Shown here: in pieces, positions 21,880 through 35,200 of the stretch
Position numbering within the stretch: the first letter of the stretch is position 1
Layout: every line of letters begins with the position of its first letter
Source of the DNA: Ampelocalamus luodianensis
Lineage: Eukaryota > Streptophyta > Magnoliopsida > Poales > Poaceae
Assembly (NCBI GenBank): GCA_036346255.1
Contig: CM070629.1
Location: 7,073,001-7,137,000, forward strand
Direction: 5' to 3'
Length of the DNA: 64,000 nt
Notes under the pieces: model-generated
Told to the model about the DNA's origin: nothing
The model's database searches: none
What the model saw: the letters and a program-made list of their open reading frames with translations, nothing else
Program-made: the position numbers and the translations under genes

Positions 21880-22955
21880 GCTTCTCCTCCAAGGTACCAC
21901 CTCCTCCTTTTCTTCCTTCTCTCCCAGTGCCTTCTTCCGTCCCTGATGCCCCCTCCCTCCCTGCTACCTACTCCTGTTGCTAGTGCTACATCCCCGCACC
22001 GCCACCTCCTATGTTGTCGGATCACCTCATCTTCGTGCGTGCCACTGTTGTAACCCGCAGACTGAGTGACGGAGGGGGTTGGGATCTCTGAGGCACGAAG
22101 CGAATGTCAGACGGGCACAGGTGGCGAGTCACAGCACTAGACAGGAAGGATTGATACGACAACGAATTTCGGTGTGTGCATGTGAAGAAGTAGGGCGATG
22201 ACAGTTTGGGTGGTTGCGGAAGAATTAGGGCATGTATATGTTCACGAGTCATAGAGGCGCGAGACTTTGTCACTGACAGGTTGGGTCCATATGTTGACGC
22301 ACCTCGATGAGGAATTGTGGAGGATTGGGAGAGGCCAACCACGTGCATAGAAGAAAGAACATTATCCCACTGTGCAGATGTAAACTCTTTTATTAGTTAA
22401 GATAAGATAAGAAAGGTATTGCCTCCTACTTTCATCCCTTCCCTTCTAGTGTCTTCTCCCATCCCCGCCGTCGCCTCCCAGTGCTTTCTCCCATCCCTGA
22501 CATCGTCTCCTCTCCCTGCTACCTCTTCCTGTCACCAACGTCATCTCCCCACACCGCTGCCACCTACGCTGTCAGGTCCCCTTATTTTCGTGCACGTCGC
22601 CATTGCAACCCGCGGACTGAGTGTCGGAAGGGGCGAATGTCGGACGAGCACAGGTGGTGAGTCGCGGCACGAGACAGGAAGGATTGTGACATTGACGAAT
22701 TTCTGTGTGCGCATGTGGAGAAAAAGTAGGGCAGCGATGGTTTTGATGGTTGCAGAAGAAGTGGTGGCATGGATACGTCACGAGTCATGGGAGTGGCACG
22801 GCGAGACTCCTGTCAGGTTGGGTCCAAATGTTGGTGCGCCTAGATAAGGAATTTGAGAGGGGTGGGAGAGGCCAATTGTGCGCATAGGAGAAAGAACATT
22901 GTCCCATTGAATAGAGGTAAACTCTTTCTTTTATTAGTTAAGATAAGATAAGAAA
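21880..22955. repeat. Tandem pair of ~540-bp GC-rich units
   Basis: Two diverged copies of the same unit, about 21880-22412 and 22420-22955. Shared landmarks in the same order are CTTCTCCCAT-type pyrimidine runs, AACCCGC(A/G)GACTGAGTG, GAATGTC(A/G)GACG(G/A)GCACAGG, GACAGGAAGGATTG, GACAGGTTGGGTCC, GAAAGAACATT(A/G)TCCCA and a closing AAACTCTTTTATTAGTTAAG. The closing motif also ends blocks near 1005 and 11810, so the unit is part of a dispersed family. No coding region is supported, as the frames differ between copies. Confidence 0.72.
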
Positions 22956-22962
22956 TGTATGT

Positions 22963-23282
22963 TACTACTGTCACAAGTGCCTTTATTCCTATATAAGTTG
23001 TTAGCAAAAGTTGATTGCGGTTTAGTTACTGAAGCAAAGTCTACGGACCAAGAAATCAAAAAAGAGATAAGATCGTAGCTCTATATCTTTGCATTATTAT
23101 CTATTATTTATTATTTACGAGGTAACGCAAACTCGATTATACGACGGATGATTCCATCGCGCGTCCATCGTGACTTTGGGAAGTTAAGGCACGTTGCTAC
23201 TGTCACAAGTGCCTTTATTCCTATATAGGCTGTCGGATCATGAGGCAAAAGTTGATTTCGGTTTAGTTACCGAAGCAAAAAT
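22963..23282. repeat. Direct repeat, ~80 bp, offset about 230
   Basis: TACTGTCACAAGTGCCTTTA followed by TTCCTATATA and AAAAGTTGAT occurs at about 22966-23040 and again at 23195-23282, ending CGGTTTAGTTAC(T/C)GAAGCAAA. The second copy has a short insertion. Confidence 0.75.
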
Positions 23283-24290
23283 CCGCTGTAGCTTCTTTGG
23301 TACCTCAGTGCTTTTAAGTACTGTGGCAATTCATCTCACAAAGTTGCTCTCTTGATTGAATGGGTGACAAGACATGAGGAAAAAAAGGCACATCCGTGTG
23401 CTTCTCTGGCTTAGCAATGGCCGCCAAAACACGATAATCAACTACACTAGCGCGACAAATGAGCACTACAGTAGCATTTTCTTTTCTGAGAAACGCGACA
23501 AATGAATAGCTTTGCCTGCCACTAGTAAATCATAGGTCACACGAGTCGATCGGAAACATTAGAAAGATTTACTGTTGGCCGCAGGAGGGGAAGCCAAGCC
23601 TGCCTGACTTTTGTGTCCAGTAGTCAGTAGAGTAGATATATCTACATGGCAAATTGGCAATCGTCTCCTCCATTTCCTTGGATGCCGGAAATCTTTTTCT
23701 TGGATGCCAATATTCACGCGACCACCGTACCGACGAAAGAGAACAATAGTCCAAACACCTGTAGTCCAATATGCTGGCTACCCTACTGCCACGTCGGCGA
23801 TTCAACCCACGTCGCAGTAATCGAATAATGCTTTTCTGAATTTTTCAACACCCCAAGACGACAGCAATCGAATAACGTTTTTCTGAATTTTTCAACACCC
23901 CAAAACGACAGCACGTCGCAGCATCAGCACTGCATTGCCACGAGAAAAAAAAAAGAAAGAAAGAAAACTGACAAGAAAAGGAGGGAGTTCTACAGGCGTG
24001 ACTAATCCAAGGCACATCACAATCAACCCTCGCGGCCACCATCGTCTGCATCGACAAAAACCGCAAGGCCAGGACACAACACAAAACGCAACAGTACAAC
24101 GCAGCTCAAATCAATCGAACGTATAGCTGCGTTGCGTCCACTTGGTGCGATCTAGTGCACGAGTCTTCAGATAACTACTATAACTACTGCTACTATGCAT
24201 CACGCATTCACCTGTTTCTTTTTCTTTAAAAAAGAGAGAGAATCGACCAAGTGCTCTGCTCTTGGCTCTTGCACTCAATAGTTATTACAC
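23283..24290. repeat. Gene-free stretch with a 47-bp tandem duplication
   Basis: Positions 23819-23865 and 23866-23912 are near-identical 47-base units (AATCGAATAA, then TTTTCTGAATTTTTCAACAC, then GACAGC). The rest has no supported gene. The frames at 23569-23828 and 23845-24126 have no domain. Confidence 0.6.
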
Positions 24291-24409
24291 CCGGCCTCGT
24301 CAGACCGCCGTAAAATGCTAATCATCTACAAATACGCAGTTCTAATTATATTTAACATAGCTCAAAGTGTTTAAAATATTCTACTTTTGTTAATTTATTT
24401 TTTATTATG

Positions 24410-24580
24410 GAGACGATGCTAAGCAGAGAGCAGCGAGTAATTGTCGGCCGGAATAGGAGAATGAGAAAGATGACAAAAAATTGTATGTGTAGCTGCCAAT
24501 TTCACAAAGAGATTCTTACTAAAACCCCAGCAACACCTAAAGTACGAATACACCCTTCAATTTTATCTTGAAAAGGAGGG
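24410..24580. repeat. Dispersed repeat, copy 1
   Basis: About 170 bases share order and sequence with 46355-46510: AAGC(A/T)GAGCAGAGA..., GAGAAAGATG, TATGTGTAGC, CAATTTCACAA, ACTAAAACC and ATCTTGAAAA. Both copies are on the same strand. No coding or terminal structure was recognised. Confidence 0.6.
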
Positions 24581-27500
24581 GGTTTCTTGTCTATTAACCT
24601 TACGAGCAAACCTGGCCGGGTCAAGCAAAACCGGTTGGATCAGCTGGTTCGACGAAAACCCAGCCGGATGGGCCAAGTTTTCCCAATCAATTACATCTCC
24701 AATTATGTAAGTGTGACCGGCCCGGCAAAAACTCTAGACACGGAGTTTTGGTTCAACCTCGGGCTGGCCTGAATTTTATAACTACGCTGGCACTACCAAC
24801 AGCGCGATCAAATAACGCGTCCCTTTCGTTCTGAACTGACACCCATCGGCATTGGATGGATTGGCCATGTTCACCAACCTGCAGGAAGAATGGCACGCAA
24901 CGTGGTGGCTTTCCCACGCGCCGCTGACCGCGACAAACGTAAACGGCAAAGCAAAGCAATGCGCATAACTCCAAGTGGCCTAGCAGCGGATAAAAGCCCT
25001 TTGAAAATCAGCAGCGGCAGCAGCGGGCGCGCGATAAGGATGTTTCCTGTCGTTTCCATTTGTTTCATCTAGCTTAGCACCTAACAGATGATTGCATTGA
25101 TTAGCTCGGTTTAGTATGAGATGTTTTTCGAATGAACAGAAGAACAGCATCGGCAATTCAGCGTAGATAGCCAGGACTCACGGTACCGGGTCTGGTTGGT
25201 TCTAAGCCCATGGATGCCAAGATTTGGACTGAATTTACGTGTACGTACGCTTGCGAGAAGAGGTTGCTTGATATCACAGTTCTATGTATGCATGTATGCA
25301 TGACAGTTGAGATGAAGGTGGACTAAACTAAAATGACTTCACGTCGATAGACTGCTTTCTCGCCCGCCCTAATGGGTAATGGCTAATGCGATTTCTACGG
25401 GATGTCAAGGATCCTAATGCCCAGTTTGGAACGTGGGATTTTTTTTACCGGATTCACGCCGAAATCGAACTTTTTCTATGAAATTCTTATGCAATCCGTC
25501 CGTTTCAAGCGAGCCCTAAATTGACACTTCTTATTTTGGAGAGCAATGTATCCAAATCCATCGTTTGAAGGCAAGGAAGTATGGGAACCCAATGAAGCTC
25601 GCAATGATAGCAGTAGACTGTACAAGCTAGGCGTACAATGTTACAGATACGCGTGGTCCCAAAAATAATTTCCCCATTCAATGTTGAGGATTAGTGCGCA
25701 TTGGCTGGCTGGCTGGCTGTCTCCTGCCTCTGCTGCCCCAGTGCACCCTCACTTGCAAGCAAGGCCTGCAACCACGGTTCCGGATCGTGTTGCTGATACA
25801 GAGGATCACTGTGTAAACAGTATACAGTGATAACGTAATAAATATTATAGGGACAGCGAAATATTTACTACAGCAATTTTGCATTGCAGCAAAAATTACT
25901 GTAGCTGTTGATATGAACATTTCTTTCTTGGATCGAACGGTAAAGATCGTCTTCTAATGCACTGTCCTGTAGATCCTTTCCTGCAACGATGGTGCTTCTC
26001 CCACGATCCTGACCGAGCTTTGTTACACCTAATCATTGGTTAAGACGGCAAAAGAAGCTTATTGCCCATGCAACGCGCAACAGTGCCGCAGGGTACTTGG
26101 CGCAAAAGTCTTCATCATTCCGTGACAACGACTATGATGCGCTGATAATTAAGCAAGCCCATCAATATTGCTAGTTGTAGTTCAAATTCTCTATGTATTT
26201 TAATTAGTTAAATTCTCTATTTAAAAAACGCTCTAAAGGTCTAGATGGAATAATCTCGCGAAAAGGCTTGGAGTACTAAATTCTGCAGAATGATCATGCC
26301 CCCAACCATTAACCTAGACGGAGCGTCCAATATCCAAAGCGTGATAATGCAAAGATATAATAAAGCTTGATAGGGGAGGTTGGACGAAGATATCTTTCTT
26401 ACAAGTGATAAATCGTGATGAGTCTAGTTAAATGTTATAGGCACAACTTTTTTTTTTCCTGATTTGATTACAAGGTAGAAACACATGCACACATACTGTC
26501 GATGATCGAGACACAGAGTCTCCTATCGAGTTTATCCGGGAAAATAATATGAGAGCACAATCTAGACGAAGACCTTTATTGTCATCAACACAATAAATGT
26601 ATAAGAATACAATGAGAATGTTGAAAGCGTAATAACTACGTTAACAGTTGTTATGAATCGATGGATTATGTTACAAAATATGTGGGTTACCCCTTTATAA
26701 CTGTTGAAGGGGTAACAGTCAATGCCGCTAAATGCATCTTATATCTTTATGCACGTTTCTTTGTTGAGTCTTGAACTGTCACGTCTCTTAGCCAACTGTT
26801 GTAAGTTACCGAATGCGTCAATAATCGCTCTCACGTTAGTTACGTGAAAAACTGAAATGTCTCCTAACTAGCTTGCTGATCGGGGATGGCCCAAAACCAT
26901 ATAGCTGATCATGTAATAAAAGATATTGGACTTCCTTCTAACATTGGTCGTAGTTTATAACCGTTATAAAAGTGAGCCTCTAATATGCATATCTGCTTTG
27001 ACAGAGACTTCAACTTTAACCGAAAATGTTGATCTAATCAAGAATCCTCATCACATACCACCACAAACGCACACCACACAGTCACACGCGCGCATGAGTG
27101 CGCCCCAGCAGCCACAACTTCTTGTTTGAGCAAAAAAAAAAAAACAAAACAAAACAAACACAAAGATGATACACACGATGAAGAGTGAGCTCATTCGGAC
27201 AACCAGATATTGTCGAGTTTTTAGCTAAAATAGAACATTTTCAAAGTGAAATAGCAAAAATAGTTTCCTCCTCCATGTACGAAATGACACCCCTATTGTG
27301 CGAAAATACCGCGGCAGTGCCCGTGTGCGGTAGGCCTGGAAGCGGCCATGAACAACACCCTTTGCATTGTTGCTACAGTACACACCATCAATTTAGTGAG
27401 GTTCGAACATGGCTTTTTGCATGTGTTTTTCTGCCACATACGGAGAGCACGACAGGTACCTGCCACGATGTTTTCATGTGATAAAAATGTTATTTTTTTC

Positions 27501-28606
27501 CATTTCATTTGGAAGACTAGATTTGTTAATCCATTTAAAAAACACACACAAATGAGCCGAAAACTCCCTATCGTCAAACCCGCCCCACTTGACCGAATAT
27601 GTCTTTTTTCCCGACGGCTCGCGTGCCTCGAGATCTGAAATAGGAGGCCTTGCAGCTGGATCACATCATAGGACCTGGACTGGATCGATGTCGGCGCCCG
27701 TCGCAGCAGCGACCAGTAGATCTGCGCTCGTGTGTTGCAACCGCAGCTGCAGAAGGCAATTGAAAGCAGCCGCAGCCGCAGCTGCAGCTGCAACCGCACC
27801 CACCACCACGCCCCACATCACAGCACCGCACTGCACCACCACCACGCGTCATGCAAAGCTAAAGAGGAGAGCAGTGCGCAATTACCAGAAGCAAACACAC
27901 AAAGCAAAAGGCCTAATCACGGTCCCCAACCACGTTTAACTACTCCAAAACGCATACTAGTCCATGCATCAGTGCAGACAGCCGTTAGCTAGCTGTCACA
28001 CTGCATGTATGCTATGTGCAGGCAGGGACGGAGCATAGCCTTGGTCAACCTGGGCTGTGATCCTTCAGCATTTTAGGAATTTTTTTTACATGTATGCGGT
28101 CCACAACTGGCTCAATTTAGTTACGGCAGGTCCATTTAGAAGCCCTACTGTTACTGTATGTTACTAGTTACAATACTACTCAGCGAGATAACCACTTCGA
28201 TCGTGCGACAGCAGGCGGCGACGAAGCACGGAAGCAGCAGACGAGGTGCTGGCCGCTAGTGCGTCGCGGGCTTGCCGCGATCGGGCCCGGCCGCGACAAC
28301 AGATGTGCAACTGACGTCTGGAGAGCTAAGTCTGTGCGCCACGCAGGGTGTGCAACCAGTAGTGAGCAGCGCGCTTTTAAACCTTATTGATGTTATCTTG
28401 TCTTGATTGATATACTTGATTCTTCCAACAATACAAAGTCATGCCGCCTATAATTTGCTTTGATCTTTGACCCCGTGAGATCTTACTCAAGCGGGCCCGT
28501 TAACCAGATGGTATCATATGGACCCAGCGTGTAGTGACCGTTACGAAGCGCGTAAAAGCGGAGTCGTCGTTTTGTACACGTATGCTTTGCATTTGGGTAG
28601 CAGTAA
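24581..28606. other. Gene-free intergenic stretch
   Basis: Four kilobases without a supported gene. An A-rich CAAAA-type microsatellite lies near 27130-27160 and a GCAGCC/GCAGCT triplet run near 27740-27800. Around 28025 a GGACGGAGCATAGCC fragment resembles a hAT end, without a partner. Open frames at 27293-27799 and 27589-27939 read through the triplet repeats and are not genes. Confidence 0.45.
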
Positions 28607-28620
28607 AATTTGTGTACTCT

Positions 28621-30209
28621 TTTTTTGAATGGAGCTCCAGCCGAGCATATATATAAAGGAGAAGAGAATTAACCCAGTTTATAAGGGAAATCGGGCCCGA
28701 AAACCTTAACAAATGCACAGTTTCAGTGAGGAAAACCGGCAGCCAACCCCGAGACGACAAAACGATCCCAACTCGAACAGAACGACGCTCACACTAAAAG
28801 GCACTACCAGACAGGAGGCAAGTCCAACCCAACTTAACTCGCGCGCTAACCAACCAATCAAACAACTTGGTCGGCGGAGCCCAGCTCCCACGCCGCTTCT
28901 CTCTGTCGGCGGAGCCCTGCTCCCACGCCGCACCTCTCTGTCACACAACTTGATCGGCGGAGCCCTGCTCCCACGCCGCTCCTCTCTGTCACCCAAGTCA
29001 GCAGCGCGTTGCTTCGAAGGAGTGCGCATTAAACCAAAATGCTGTCGTGAAGTGCCAATCCAGAATGAAGAGCCGCCGTGAATCGAAGACGTAGGAGTAA
29101 ACCTACAGAAGAAGTCGGCGGTTCAAAACGAAGAAAGCAGGGGCTTCTCGAAGCGACGTCTTCAGGAAGGTAACAACATCAATGCCGTCGTCGCCCATCT
29201 GGACACCCGGAGAAGCATCTAGGGCGGAGGAGACGCGAAATTGTCACCTCCAAGGAGGGAATGGCGCCCGAGGGCATCAACGACATTTGCACCAGCAAGC
29301 CGGGCAGAGCTTTCGCTCGCGGCTCCGCGCCCTAGAAACCTGCACAAAAGATGGTACTGGTTAAGCGACCCTCGCCCACCAGCACCAGCGCCCTGCAAGG
29401 ATCTTGGCCAGCGTGGCGGGTGGCACGCCGCTAGCGTCGTTGCAGTAGAGGTCCCCGCCGCAGTCGCCTATGGTGCAGCGGCCACGACCAGTGGCGTGGA
29501 AGCTGCAGCCCTGCCGGCCCCAGACGCGGTCCGGACCACCGGCGGCAGCGGAGGACGTGGCGAGATGGCGCTAGCCGCAGCCGCCCGCGCCAGAGCTCTG
29601 CAGCGCTCGATTGGAGGCGCCGCCACTCGCCACGGCCGAGGCGTAGCACGTCGGCGCGCCGACGCACAGAGGGCGAGCTGCCACCCGGAGGAGGGACCGG
29701 TGGCCCAGGACAGCCGGACCTGGCCACAGCCACTGCTGACGTCGCGCAAAGACGGTAACCACCAACCGAAGGAGAGATTGGCGGCCGGAAGCCGCCGGAG
29801 CTCAGATCCGGCCAGAAGAGCGCCGATCCGGGCGCCGACAACGCGTTGCCACGCTGAAGCACCAGAGAGGCGCAGATCCGCGGTGAAGTGGCCGCCAAGA
29901 CAGATCCGGCCGGCGGGAGGCCCGATACGGCCAGGCCGGAGCAGATCCGACGAGGACGCCACAGGCCCGGCGAGCACCTCTCGACGGAGAAAACCAACAA
30001 TGTGGGGGAGAGAGAGGAGAAAGGAGGGCCGCCACCGCCAGAGCAGGCCGCCGATGGTGGCGGCGGCCGGGCGTGGTGCGGCGAGGTGGGCGCTAGGCGG
30101 CGGGGTGAATCGCTCCGAGTCACCCCGAGGGGGACGACGCGAGGCTTGGGAGCAGGTTTTTTAGGTTATCCATTTCAAACTCTTGTCTCCACTATCATGG
30201 ACTGTTTTT
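28621..30209 (-). mobile_element. Non-LTR retroelement, ~1.59 kb, without recognisable ORFs
   Basis: A perfect 14-bp direct repeat AATTTGTGTACTCT flanks the block (28607-28620 and 30210-30223). The left edge is a T-run (28620-28626), which on the minus strand is a poly(A) tail after GCTCGGCTGGAGCTCC, a tail style of grass L1-type elements. The minus strand therefore runs 5' to 3' from 30209 to 28621. The 5' two thirds is very GC-rich. Three ~35-bp repeats of GGCGGAGCCCTGCTCCCACG-type lie at 28872-28990. No endonuclease or reverse transcriptase was found, so the element is non-autonomous or internally deleted. The long open frames on both strands (plus 29241-30164, minus 30123-29431) are compositional. 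Confidence 0.75.
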
Positions 30210-30223
30210 AATTTGTGTACTCT

Positions 30224-32237
30224 GAATGCCATGTTCTTCGCTTTGATCTCCCAGCCGCGGAGAATTATTTTGCACTGGGAACGAGCTGGGTGGCCATGAG
30301 TGTAGCATTGACACTTCGATGCTCAAAGCGTACCGTCACTGACAGGGATTTCTGTGTTACTGCAGCCCTGCAGGGATGTCCGGTTTCGTTCGTTTGGTGC
30401 CCATTGAAACTCAGATAACTAACGATAAACTTGCACTGTGCAATTAATTCCCGTCCTTGAAAGCTCGACTAATTCGTTTCCTTTTTGCGTTGGAGATGAC
30501 CCGTACTTGTAATTACGTCCTGTAAATCTTGGACTTTTGATGAAACGTCCTTGGTGACCCTAGAATTTTGCAATGTAGTACTCATGTCTTGGTCAGCATT
30601 GCAGCGGTTCAAACGGTTCATAGGACATTCTCTGTCAAATAAACTCAGGCTCAAGGTACTTGCACATATTTTTTCACCCTAAAAGTTTTCTTTTTAACCA
30701 GGGTGTTTTCACCCTGTGCAGGTGAGGACAGAACCCATAATTTCATGCTCGTGCAACCCCGCACTCCACTAACTGAAACTCATTTGTCCCCTTTTCACCC
30801 AAAAAATGATTCAAAATTACATTTTTGGATAAAAATATATGCATCGATCTCTAAGCAAATGACAGTTGAGGTGATAATCCACATCAAACTCTACAAGGCT
30901 ACTAATAACTAACCACTTATCTAAACACACCACCAGCGAGCAGGTTCATCCAGGTTCATTGAAACCTGCAAATTCTAAAAAAAACAAAACAAAATCCACT
31001 TATCATCGTAACACACAACCTCCCATTGACCATTAACATAAAACATTACTTTTTGAGGAAATAATATGACAAAGCATGATATATCCTGATCCTTCCCGTT
31101 GACCATAACACTTAAATGCAAACAAAGAAGACCTGCCAAAGAGAAGCTTCCATAAAAAAATACTTATCTTTTTACTTATTTCTCTTGCCATAACAAAACA
31201 AGATTGAAAGAGCACACAGGAACCAAATAGACATGTTGGTGCGAGAGCACTAATCTCCCTTACAGGGGCAGTTTAGTAATTTCACACCCTCACCTGAAGT
31301 CGTGGAGCGGAAAGCGCAGCCGCTCGCATCCAACGGTCCAAACTGAACCCCCAAATCCACAACCTCCATCTTTTGCCATCGTCTAATAACGTAATTTACG
31401 AATACATGCAAGGGTATAAGTGTCATTTAGTTTGCTTTGTCCTAATATTTTCGACCGAGGCACTGCCTAAGTAACGGGTCAAGGGGAAAGGGGAAAAAGA
31501 CACGGAGATACGGGGGAGGGGAAGGAAGTTTTGAAATTGTGAGGGAGAAACAAAAGCCCCGAGAAAAAAAAAATTCATTTCGCGTTTTCGTTTTGATTTG
31601 GGAGCGGTTCCATGATTCCATCCTAGTGCGTGTGCTGTTCTTGCAGCGTGGGGGGGAATAATCCTGTTTCTCTAGTGCTCGTTTTTATGCGTTTTCCTTT
31701 GATGATTTCCTCGCCTCCTCCTCCTCCTCCTCCTCCTGCTGGTGGTGTCCCCGCGCTTTGATTCGGTAGGCTTTGCTTTCGTGTTTTGGGTTCTTTTGCC
31801 TTTTCTTTCGCCATAGATCGCAGCTTTTGCAGTCGCTTTGCCGATTCCAAGCTTGGCCCGGTTCTTTTCCCTTCAAAAATAGCGCAAAGTCTGGGTTTTT
31901 ACCCCATCCCTTGATGCGGGCACCGCTGAAGTTTGTTCTTGCCGCGTGCGATTGGTGCTGATTCGGGGCTGGGAGCGTGGAATTTTGAGAGATTTGTGGG
32001 GAATTTTTTTTTAGGCTTTCTAGTGTCAAGGGTGTGGAATTTGGGGTTTGGGCGGGTGTCGCTTTCGAGCCCTTGGTGAAGTAGGGGCTCATACGCCTAG
32101 AATTGGCGCTAATTTGGTGCGAAATGGGGAAATTTCTGGTCCCTGTGGCATTCTGCTGTCGGATTTGGCGTATTGGTGTGTGAGCATTTGTGTAGGTCAC
32201 TGGGTTGCTCCGGTGGCTTGTTGATTTCTCTGCGGTA
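30224..32237 (+). other. Gene-free upstream and probable 5' leader of the myosin gene
   Basis: No other gene is supported. The last ~700 bases before the myosin start are the likely promoter and leader. They hold a purine-rich run at 31480-31560, a (CCT)n microsatellite at about 31708-31738, and a probable leader. The start of transcription and any leader intron cannot be placed from sequence alone. The 295-codon minus-strand frame across 31685-32572 is antisense to this leader and exon 1 and lacks support. Confidence 0.5.
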
Positions 32238-35200
32238 ATGCTCTCTGCAGCTGCCGTGATGGCACCAGCCCCAGCCGCTCCGAAGAGCTCCCTCGAGGTC
32301 TTGCTTGAGACGATAAAGAAGCGTGATGAGCAGCCCAAGGATGCGCCTCCGGCATTGCCAGCCCGACCGACGTGCCGAGGCCGGTTGCCCACTGCAAGGC
32401 GTCCGTCACTGCCTACTGGGGTCAAGCTTGAGAATGGCGTGGCAAAAAGTGCTGTAGCGGATACGGTGATGGCTAACAAGAAGCCAGAGGCTGAGAAGGA
32501 GATTGGTGGGCAGGAGGCTAAGGAGGAGGTGTTGGTAAAAAGTCGCATCTTTGGGACAAAGAGGAAGTTCACTAATGTGGAGGCTCTGGAGGAGTCGCCA
32601 TATGTTGAGAACTTTCAAGAGGAGAGGAAGGAGACAATGGTCTTTAAGGAAGCCCCATCTGTTTCCTCAGCAAGGGTGAAGAGAAATGGGAAGCCAGTGT
32701 TTGCTGATACCATGGACTATGTCCTCCAGAAGGTGAGAATCTTGTTCGTTGTGATATTGATGAGATTTATCTTGTTATCATGTGAATAAATAATATAGGG
32801 CAGCAAGTTCAATTTGTCTTTATTGCATGGGAGTAGGCCGAATACTTGTTCTTGTATGATGGCAAGAAGTCACTCACCAGTATAGGCCAAGAAATGTTGA
32901 TCGAATTGGTGCTTACACCTGTTTGCTTATATGCTGAATTTATACACCAGTTTGCTTAAAACTCGTTTCTATGTGGTATCTACCAATAAGACTTTCATGT
33001 GAATTTGCATTTTTTTTGTTATACTGAACCCATTGTCCTGCAGCATTTAGCAGTAGTTGAAGGTAATTATTGCTTTATGCTTGTTTCTGGTCACAAAAGT
33101 AGACTTCATGCTTGCTTTGGCCTCTGGGTCAAGTACATGTATGAATACGTTGGCATGTTACTGTGATCCTCCGAAGTATGGATATATTGGACACTGGACA
33201 GCTAGAACAATTTTACAAGTGCTTGGAATTAGTTCTCATATAAATCTTTTCCCTTGATGATTTGAGCGTGTTGCTTTTGAATTTACATCATGGTTGGAAA
33301 ACTAGGCAAAGTCATAAGAATTTGATGTTTTATTTCAGAAGCTACGAGTTTGGTGTTCTTCAACAGATAAAAAGTGGGAACTTGGACAGATTCAATCAAT
33401 CTCTGGGGATGATGTTGAAATACTCCTGGTTAATGGAGAAGTGAGTCTCATGTTGCTATATGGTATAATTATTTGAGTAAAATTCTGTAACAGTTTTACT
33501 CAAGGTTTATTTGCATAGGTTTTGACACTGTCACCAGAAAGACTCTTGCCTGCCAACCCTGATATTCTCGATGGAGTGGATGATTTAATCCAGATGGGCT
33601 ACTTAAATGAACCTTCAGTTCTTTACAATCTGCAATTCCGATATTCTCGCGATCTTATCTATGTAAGCACTATCCAGCAAGCTCATGTTATTTATGGTCT
33701 AATTTATGTCTCTTCATTTGTATTCGTTTGTCTTTGTAGACAAAAGCAGGACCTGTTCTGATTGCTGTCAATCCATTAAAAGAAGTTGCACTTTATGGGA
33801 AAGATTTCATCATGCAATACAGGCAAAAGCTCAGGGACGATCCACATGTGTATGCAATTGCTGATTTGGCTTTTAATGAAATGCTAAGAGGTAGGTGTTA
33901 GAAAAGAGTAGAAGATTTTATAGGATTGTTTTGCAAGAATTATCTTCTAATGCAACTGTTGATACTCTACAGATGGCACAAATCAATCTATAATAATAAG
34001 GTTAGAATGTCCTACTACTCTTTTATAATAATAACGATATTTTATCTTCAAACTCTGGGAGTCTGGGTTACCCAATTTAATATGTTCTGTGTTGTTTATC
34101 TTATTTCAGTGGTGAAAGTGGAGCTGGAAAAACTGAGACAGCTAAAATTGCAATGCAATATTTGGCTGCACTAGGGGGTGCTAATGGAATGGAGTCTGAG
34201 GTTCTTCAGACCAATGTTATTCTGGAAGCATTAGGGAATGCAAAAACATCAAGAAATGATAACTCGAGCCGATTCGTGAGTTCATCTTCATGTAAAATTG
34301 TTGTCCTATTTTCATCAATTCATCATCTTTTGAGTAACTCTTATGGCACCATGATGATTTTGATATAGGGTAAACTTACTGAAATGCACATTTCTGAAAC
34401 TGGGAGGATCTGTGGTGCTAAAATCCAAACATGTAATCCTTCCATACCATTTATTGTTCACATGGCTAACAACACTATCGTTGAACATCCTGATAACTTG
34501 TTTCTTTGGGCATATATGTTCCTCTAACGGAATCTCACGGAGCAGTCCTTCTCGAGAAGGTACAATAGTTTCAGGCATTGTTAAAAATTCCATATTTGAT
34601 TATTCCTGAGAGGTCTAATATCTTGTATCTTGCTCGTGCAGTCGAGGGTGGTTCAAAGGGCACCAGGAGAGAGATCATATCACATTTTCTACCAACTGTG
34701 CTCTGGAGCTCCTCCCCTTCTCAAAAGTAATCACACAGCCATGCTTGACATGCTTATTATTACAATTTGGAGTTTTACAAAGGGTGATCCTATCAAGGAC
34801 ACATATATCCCACATTTTGCTGATATTATGTGCTTATTTGTCTTTTAATTGCAAAAATGCAAAACTGGGTCAGATAATGGCTTGTTTCTTCATATCTCCT
34901 CTCTTTCGCTTTTTAATTTTTGCTATATGCATGTGCTGCTGCAGAAAAATTGTTTCTGAGATATGCCAATTACTACAACTACTTGAAGCAGAGTGCTTGC
35001 TTGAGAATTGATGGTGTTGATGATGCTAAAAGGTTTTCATTGCTAGTGGTAATGTTGCTGGAAGATTCAGCCAAATTTTCCAATTAAACTTCTGTATTAT
35101 CTTATCTTATTTGTTATTTATGTCAATATTTTCATTCGCAGGGTGCAATGGATATTATTCAAATCTCCAAGGAAAACCAAATGGAATTGTTTTCTATGCT

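Noticed and set aside
27293..27939. 168-codon minus-strand and 116-codon plus-strand frames
   Set aside because: Read through a GCAGCC/GCAGCT triplet run; no domain.
29241..30164. 307-codon plus-strand open frame and 230-codon minus-strand frame
   Set aside because: Both strands and several phases are open in the same very GC-rich DNA, the products are low-complexity Arg/Pro/Ala/Ser, and the segment is the body of a non-LTR element defined by a 14-bp duplication.
31685..32572. 295-codon minus-strand open frame
   Set aside because: Antisense to the myosin leader and first exon; low-complexity and without domain.
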